From positions 1 to 47,802 of the forward strand of contig CALFUK010000162.1 in assembly GCA_937929945.1 (NCBI GenBank): a stretch of 47,802 nt of DNA, given 5' to 3'. Shown piece after piece: positions 43,141-47,802 of this stretch (position 1 is its first letter; each line of letters starts with the position of its first letter). The DNA comes from an uncultured Saprospiraceae bacterium (lineage in GTDB: Bacteria > Bacteroidota > Bacteroidia > Chitinophagales > Saprospiraceae). The notes under the pieces were generated by a model. That model did no database searches and was not told the DNA's origin. It worked only from the letters and a program-made list of their open reading frames with translations. A program made the position numbers and the translations under genes.

Positions 43141-43680
43141 CTACTTTTTTAATTTTAAATTTTTAGACGCCAAATGCTTTAAGGCAATAGACATCCGCTT
43201 TTCGATGGCTTTGACGCTTAGATTGAGCAGATCTGCCATCTCTTTGTATGACTTATCATCGAAGCGAGACATGATAAATACCTCTTTAGCCCCGGTAGGT
43301 ATGGAGTCTATCGCAGCTTCCAGCCTATCCTTAAATTCGGAAGACTCCAAGATGTACTGGCCGTCTTCTCTCTCTATGCCAGTAGCTGATGTTTGCTCCT
43401 TGTACTTTAGTGCTGTTTTAGTCTTTCGGTGTTGATCGATCACGATATTATTAGCCGTGGTATAGAGATATGATTTGGCTTTGTCTCGGAGGACTTTAGC
43501 ACAGTTATTCCACAACCTGATGAAGCTTTCTTGCACTATATCTAGACTGGTATCTGCTCCTAAACCCTTAGACTGCATGAATCGTTGCAGCGGCTCGCTC
43601 AGCTCCAGATAGACAGACTTAAATATTTGCTTATCGCATAAACTCATACGCTGGTAGAAATTTTCGCCACCCAGAACCAA
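43141..43680 (-). CDS. ECF RNA polymerase sigma factor (FecI-like)
   Basis: A 179-residue sigma factor with only regions 2 and 4. Region 2 is seen as SLDIVQESFIRLWNN and KAKSYLYTTANNIVIDQHRK; region 4 as IPTGAKEVFIMSRFDDKSYKEMADLLNLSVKAIEKRMSIALKHL (given in part), with the helix-turn-helix at the end. It directs transcription of the receptor operon once FecR releases it. It is the first gene of the sigma-FecR-receptor run on the minus strand, and its regulon probably includes the receptor gene. Confidence 0.94.
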   Translation of the reverse strand: MVLGGENFYQRMSLCDKQIFKSVYLELSEPLQRFMQSKGLGADTSLDIVQESFIRLWNNCAKVLRDKAKSYLYTTANNIVIDQHRKTKTALKYKEQTSATGIEREDGQYILESSEFKDRLEAAIDSIPTGAKEVFIMSRFDDKSYKEMADLLNLSVKAIEKRMSIALKHLASKNLKLKK

Positions 43681-43810
43681 AAATAAGTGATTAAAGAGGA
43701 ATTATACATAACTTATGACAGAACTCAGTCAAGATGTCCATTCAGCTGAGTCTTCGATCTACCTATCTCTCCGCAAGATGTCGTAGTGCGAACAAAACAA
43801 AACGATAAAT

Positions 43811-44632
43811 ATGAGTCAAGCAAATACGAATCTCAAGGTCATAGGTCAGCTGGCAGCAGTCCTACCATTACACAAGCGGGCGTATCAATTTGCAAAAGAA
43901 AACCAAGTCTGGAAAGGACTCTTTAAAATCAAATGGGTGGTCATCACGGGATTGATCTTATCAGCTTTGATCTCACTCAGATTCATCGGAGTCTTCGTAG
44001 AGTGGTTTAGTCAGCTTAGTGCTGAAGAGACATCAGTGTCTGCATTCCAGTCTGCCTCCATGCTCGCAGGTAATATATCGGAGTTTGGCACAGAGCTATT
44101 TATATCTGGTAGCTACAAATACTTGATCCTGATTTTTGTAGAGATTATCATATTCTACTGCGTGGTCAATACACTGAATATCATAAAGAACAGAAACTAC
44201 CGTCCTCAATTCAAAGACTTCATTAAAGCGCAAAAAAGAATGATCCATGTCAGTATCAGAGCTTGGATACAGGAGATCGTGATCAGCTTCATCCTTGGGA
44301 CCTTACTAAGTGTCGTGGGCTTTTCCATACTCAAATCACCTACAGTCCTTTTGGTTCAGTTTTACTTTATTGGCGTTGTCTTCTTGGACAATTATACAGA
44401 ACAATTCGGACTGAGCATTAAGGATAGTTTCGCCATTATCAAATCTCATGCAGGTGCTGCGGTAGGCATAGGCATGGTCGCATATGTGCTCTTTCTGATA
44501 CCACTCGTCGGCTTAGTCTTAGCACCGATCTTAGGAGGTATCACAGCAGCACTGTACATGAACAGTCAGGACATCCAGCTAGATTCGGATATGATCTTAT
44601 CGCTGGATGAGCGTAACTATGAGTTCGTATAG
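43811..44632 (+). CDS. Polytopic membrane protein (EI24/CysZ-like pattern)
   Basis: A 273-residue inner-membrane protein with about five hydrophobic segments (near 41-65, 98-118, 150-170, 172-192 and 220-248). The order 'FYFIGVVFLDNYTEQFGLSI' then 'AIIKSHAGAAVGIGMVAYVLFLIPLVGLVL' recalls EI24/CysZ proteins, where a LDYP..R.G block precedes a helix pair, but the fit is partial and sulfate transport should not be assumed. It is on the plus strand, divergent from the sigma factor by 130 bases and 149 bases before the next membrane protein. Confidence 0.6.
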   Translation: MSQANTNLKVIGQLAAVLPLHKRAYQFAKENQVWKGLFKIKWVVITGLILSALISLRFIGVFVEWFSQLSAEETSVSAFQSASMLAGNISEFGTELFISGSYKYLILIFVEIIIFYCVVNTLNIIKNRNYRPQFKDFIKAQKRMIHVSIRAWIQEIVISFILGTLLSVVGFSILKSPTVLLVQFYFIGVVFLDNYTEQFGLSIKDSFAIIKSHAGAAVGIGMVAYVLFLIPLVGLVLAPILGGITAALYMNSQDIQLDSDMILSLDERNYEFV

Positions 44633-44781
44633 TTACAAAGCTTTATGAATCTTGTCGCTGCGACTTAGCTAAGTTCAGGTAGGGTGAATGATCGTAAAGG
44701 AAGTGATATCTAAGATTAGAGCAAACAGAGAAACCTGATCGACGCACCCAATAATTTATATAGAATTATTACATTTATAAT

Positions 44782-45276
44782 ATGAGTGGACTAATAAAAA
44801 GGCAGACTATCATGCTGATTGGTAGTGCATTGATCATCCTATTTTTGGCACATCACTACCTGACTACGGCTCCCGTCTTCGAGATTAAAGAGAAGTCATA
44901 TGTAGAGTCTCAGATGGATTCAGTCTTACTTCTGCGCGAACAGCAAAAATTAGAACGACTAGAGTTCTGGTATCATGAGAAACTTCACCAAGCTCGAGTC
45001 CATGCAGACACCATGGAGCTCATTAAGGCAAGTGAAGATTTTTTCTTAGCTAAGTCAATCTTTCCCGAACGAATGGAGCCACGTATGAACCTCGCCAGGA
45101 TCTACGCCACACTATGCTATGATGCAGGTTTCTTTTGTTACGAAGCTAAGCGAGAGATCAGCTATGCGTATAACTATGTAGATGACAAAGACTATCTCAT
45201 GAGCTCTGAGTTAGACCAGCTCGATAAAAAAATCAAAGAAGTCCAATTCGAGCAGACAGCAGACTTTATTCAGTAG
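44782..45276 (+). CDS. Membrane-anchored hypothetical protein
   Basis: A 164-residue protein with one N-terminal hydrophobic segment (IMLIGSALIILFLAHHYL, about 10-27) and a soluble helical part of about 135 residues. Two helical pairs there (EKLHQARVHADTMELIKASEDFFLAKSIFPE and the RMNLARIYATLCYD segment, quoted in parts) look like a degenerate tetratricopeptide pair with a Cys-rich CYDAGFFCYEAKRE insert. No family was recognised. It is probably a bitopic inner-membrane protein with the soluble domain in the periplasm. The neighbours give no strong hint. Confidence 0.62.
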   Translation: MSGLIKRQTIMLIGSALIILFLAHHYLTTAPVFEIKEKSYVESQMDSVLLLREQQKLERLEFWYHEKLHQARVHADTMELIKASEDFFLAKSIFPERMEPRMNLARIYATLCYDAGFFCYEAKREISYAYNYVDDKDYLMSSELDQLDKKIKEVQFEQTADFIQ

Positions 45277-45342
45277 ACCGACTACGCCAGTAAATCATTC
45301 TTAGTAGACACATTTAGAAAGATCCAACAATAGAGTTTGACT

Positions 45343-46761
45343 CTACTTCTTCGCTTGTGCATCAGCCCTGCGCAGTAACTCCTCCATGACATCAGGTAGC
45401 TGAGGTGCGCCGATGCCTTTCATGAGGATCTTATTATTTCGATCCAAGACGAATATTTTGGGCGTACGGCTGGCGTTATAATTAGCTAAGATCTTTGATC
45501 GTTGGTATTGGTCTCCTACATTGACAAATTCTCCGATGTCCTTATCCTCTACACCCTTCCAGCATTTCTCGTATTCCTTCCCCAGCTTAGTGCACACCGC
45601 CATGATCTTAACGCCTTTATCCGCATAGTCAGCGTAGAACTTCTTGATGTCGGGCACAGCCTTCTCGCAGTGACCACAGTCAGGCCTCCAGAAGAAGAGC
45701 ACTTTATAGTCTGCATCAAATTCGTCCAGTGTGATCTTAGTCCCGTCCTGCTGAAACACTTCGAACGGAGGTGCCGTCTTACCGATCAGTGTCGGTGAGA
45801 TTTTATCGGCATTGTCAATGATCTTTTTCAGATTCTCTTCATCGACCCAGGGTGCTTTATTTTTCTTGTAGTAATTGTCAGTGAGGTATACGTAGACAGC
45901 GTCGAGACCGACGACTTTAGAGTTAGCATATTCATTCAGGAAGTAGCTCAGGTAGTATTGATAAGTATCTTCTGAAGGAGAGACTTTCTCTAACAAATGA
46001 TCGATGGACAGATTCAAAGAATCGGGAACCTGATACGTCAGCTTCTGCATGAAATAATTCACTCTGTCATGAAGGAATGGTGTGCGCAGGCTCAATGGAT
46101 TACCCAGCTCAATGTTATCAAAGTAGTGCTCTCTAAAGTATTGATATTTCTGTTGATTGATCTCTTCTGGCGTCCCTTCAAAATCAGGATTATCAATTGG
46201 TCGGTTAGCCTTGATCAGTAGCGTAGTGATGCTTTCTGGGTGCTTATTTATGAATGATTGTTGATAGCTCTCTACTTCCTTATCTAAAGCGTCAATTGAA
46301 GCCTGTATACTTAGCGAGTCAGCGCCAGCAGATGATGCCTCAGCAAATGAGGCCTCTAAGTCTGTTCTCATTTTCCGTTTCTCCGATAGAAAGGCCATGT
46401 ATTCGCTGAATAGAGCGTTTTCTGGAGAGCCACTATAGCTTAAGGTAGCAAGATCATTATAATCAAAAGCAATCTCGAATTCACGATCCCCCTCTCCTAC
46501 TAAAAACTGAACGAACTGATTATCTGGCTTCAGTAGTATGATGTATACTCCAGGCTCCAGCGCAGCACTATCTTGATATACGAATCCGCCGTCTGGCTCC
46601 TTGAAGAGGGTATCTTGCACCAGAGTATTCTGACCGTAATAATAGCCTATGACAGCCGTATCTTGAGGGTAGTTTTCAATGTCTATTTGGATATTCATCC
46701 CATCTTGAGCCGATAGTGATAAGGCCATGATGGTGCAAAGAATCGTAAATATGAATCTCAT
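45343..46761 (-). CDS. Exported thioredoxin-fold protein (TlpA/DUF5106-like)
   Basis: A 472-residue periplasmic protein. It has an N-terminal signal peptide (FIFTILCTIMALSLSAQ), a first beta-rich module (DUF4369-like; INIQIDIENYPQDTAVIGYY, in part), a central helical region with SKHPESITTLLIKAN-like spacing, and a C-terminal thioredoxin fold (about 330-470). The active site WRPDCGHCEK (about 359-367) has the CxxC of TlpA/ResA-type oxidoreductases that reduce apocytochromes or other envelope thiols. It is a common Bacteroidota architecture. It is monocistronic; a TACCTTTG promoter box lies 28 bases before the start codon. Confidence 0.86.
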   Translation of the reverse strand: MRFIFTILCTIMALSLSAQDGMNIQIDIENYPQDTAVIGYYYGQNTLVQDTLFKEPDGGFVYQDSAALEPGVYIILLKPDNQFVQFLVGEGDREFEIAFDYNDLATLSYSGSPENALFSEYMAFLSEKRKMRTDLEASFAEASSAGADSLSIQASIDALDKEVESYQQSFINKHPESITTLLIKANRPIDNPDFEGTPEEINQQKYQYFREHYFDNIELGNPLSLRTPFLHDRVNYFMQKLTYQVPDSLNLSIDHLLEKVSPSEDTYQYYLSYFLNEYANSKVVGLDAVYVYLTDNYYKKNKAPWVDEENLKKIIDNADKISPTLIGKTAPPFEVFQQDGTKITLDEFDADYKVLFFWRPDCGHCEKAVPDIKKFYADYADKGVKIMAVCTKLGKEYEKCWKGVEDKDIGEFVNVGDQYQRSKILANYNASRTPKIFVLDRNNKILMKGIGAPQLPDVMEELLRRADAQAKK

Positions 46762-46789
46762 TTTGTTGCGGTTATAATTAGATCAACCA

Positions 46790-46797
46790 CAAAGGTA
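46790..46797 (-). promoter_or_regulatory. Likely -7 box for the thioredoxin-fold protein gene
   Basis: TACCTTTG on the minus strand matches TAnnTTTG. Its end lies 28 bases before the ATG at 46761, giving a predicted leader near 25 bases. The -33 half is not clear. Confidence 0.45.
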
Positions 46798-46853
46798 AGG
46801 TCTAAATTCGAGAGGCATTAGCCTTTAATAGTTTATTAACGGGGATAGACTCG

Positions 46854-47792
46854 TCATGCAGGGTTGCCAGATGCCAGTAGATAGAGGATCGCCATGCGTA
46901 CAGCTACGCCATTTTCTACTTGATCTAAGATGATGGACTGTTCTGAATCTGCGACATCACTATTGATTTCTACGCCACGATTGATCGGTCCTGGGTGCAT
47001 GATGACAATCTTCTTAGATAGAGAGTCGAGCAGGTCTTTATTCACTCCGTAATACAGCGCATATTCTCTGAGTGAAGGGATATACTTGATGTCCTGTCTC
47101 TCCAGCTGAATCCTGAGGATATTAGCTACATCACACCACTCTAAAGCCTTCTTGACATCATAAAATACATCTACGCCTAGCTCTCTGATATGCTTAGGTA
47201 TAAGCGTAGGTGGCCCACATACGGCGACGTGTGCACCCAGCTTCTGGAGGCAGAAGATGTTGCTGAGTGCCACTCTGGAGTGCTTCACATCTCCTACGAC
47301 GACAATCTTCTTCCCCTTTACTGAGCCCAGTTTCTCTCTGATGGAGAATGCATCCAGTAGGGCCTGAGTGGGATGTTCATGGGTGCCATCTCCCGCATTC
47401 ACGATGCTGGCTTCTATGTGTTGGGAAAGGTAGAAAGCAGCTCCTGGCGCAGGATGCCTCATGACGATCATGTCCACCTTCATCGAGAGGATGTTATTGA
47501 CTGTATCCAGTAACGTCTCTCCTTTCTTTACTGACGAAGAAGATGCCGAAAAATTGATCACATCTGCAGAGAGTCGTTTTTCCGCCAGCTCAAAGGACAT
47601 TCTCGTCCGCGTGGAGTTTTCAAAGAAAAGATTAGCCACGGTGATGTCTCTGAGTGAGGGGACCTTTTTGACAGGCCGATTGAGGACTTCCTTGAAGTTA
47701 TCAGCAGTCGTGAATATGGTCTCTATGTCTTGAGCTGTGATGTATTTGATTCCCAGTAGGTGCTTCGTCGATAATGCCGAGACTATGGCCAT
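46854..47792 (-). CDS. pyrB: Aspartate carbamoyltransferase catalytic subunit
   Basis: Joins carbamoyl phosphate and L-aspartate to carbamoyl aspartate, the committed pyrimidine step. The 312-residue length is right for the catalytic chain. The carbamoyl-phosphate loop is FFENSTRTRMSFELAEKRL, the SSSSVKKGET loop brings in the conserved Ser/Lys from the neighbouring subunit, HPTQALLDA is present, and the aspartate-binding LRIQLERQ and HPGPINRG blocks are clear. No PyrI regulatory chain is seen in the window. The ATG at 47792 lies ten bases from the window edge, so the upstream control region is outside it. Confidence 0.96.
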   Translation of the reverse strand: MAIVSALSTKHLLGIKYITAQDIETIFTTADNFKEVLNRPVKKVPSLRDITVANLFFENSTRTRMSFELAEKRLSADVINFSASSSSVKKGETLLDTVNNILSMKVDMIVMRHPAPGAAFYLSQHIEASIVNAGDGTHEHPTQALLDAFSIREKLGSVKGKKIVVVGDVKHSRVALSNIFCLQKLGAHVAVCGPPTLIPKHIRELGVDVFYDVKKALEWCDVANILRIQLERQDIKYIPSLREYALYYGVNKDLLDSLSKKIVIMHPGPINRGVEINSDVADSEQSIILDQVENGVAVRMAILYLLASGNPA

Positions 47793-47802
47793 ATGCTTAT
47801 TT

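Noticed and set aside
1-47802. CRISPR arrays, insertion sequences, integrases, rRNA genes
   Set aside because: No repeat-spacer pattern, transposase, recombinase or ribosomal RNA segment was seen on either strand.

Overview
The window looks like chromosomal DNA of a gliding-type Bacteroidota, probably near the Saprospirales (the lineage is inferred). The evidence is a GldC homologue, a type IX secretion C-terminal sorting domain, two TonB-dependent receptors with carboxypeptidase-regulatory N-termini, an ECF sigma/FecR/receptor trio with a DUF4974-like anti-sigma tail, tRNA genes without encoded CCA, and promoters of the Bacteroidota form TTTG-N19-TAnnTTTG. Gene density is high and strands alternate often, so most transcription units are short. 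Most of the window is moderate in G+C by eye; the exception is an AT-rich patch at about 11.5-13.1 kb.

Layout. 0.1-2.8 kb: mutS. 2.8-5.9 kb (minus): a tightly packed operon of a malonyl-CoA-synthetase-like ligase, a 36-residue membrane peptide and a sodium:solute symporter. 6-9 kb: tRNA-Ser(UGA), a ModF-like double ABC ATPase, a lipoprotein and tRNA-His(GUG). 9-16.3 kb: an MFS transporter, 3-hydroxyacyl-CoA dehydrogenase, an AT-rich split HipA-type kinase locus, a TPR protein, a threonine/serine dehydratase and an acyl-CoA dehydrogenase. 16.4-23.5 kb: a 1248-residue TonB receptor fused to an OmpA-type domain, a glycoside-hydrolase remnant, and a secreted FG-GAP/UnbV protein with a T9SS tail. 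23.5-27.6 kb: a methyltransferase, a small conserved protein, then an Lrp regulator, TraB/GumN-like protein, Rossmann protein and gldC in one minus-strand run, and a small exported protein. 28-35.6 kb: a surface-polysaccharide region (flippase, wecB, wecC, TylF-like methyltransferase, pyruvyltransferase-like protein, GT4 glycosyltransferase, second methyltransferase). 35.7-39.6 kb: an M20 peptidase-like lipoprotein with an NTF2-like tail, a GPH/SLC45-like transporter and rlmH. 39.6-43.7 kb: receptor, FecR and ECF sigma. 43.8-47.8 kb: two membrane proteins, a thioredoxin-fold lipid/envelope-type protein and pyrB.

Functional themes are envelope biology (receptors, polysaccharide, T9SS cargo, peptidoglycan anchoring), acyl-CoA metabolism (ligase, acyl-CoA dehydrogenase, hydroxyacyl-CoA dehydrogenase) and housekeeping (mutS, rlmH, pyrB, two tRNAs). 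The items I would examine first are the HipA kinase locus, with the kinase gene before the N-domain gene and no HTH antitoxin visible; the TonB-receptor/OmpA fusion; the previously unlisted 36-residue peptide translationally coupled to the symporter; and the TraB/GumN gene, whose conserved N-terminus can only be read from a CTG codon. All family assignments come from reading motifs by eye; no database search was run.
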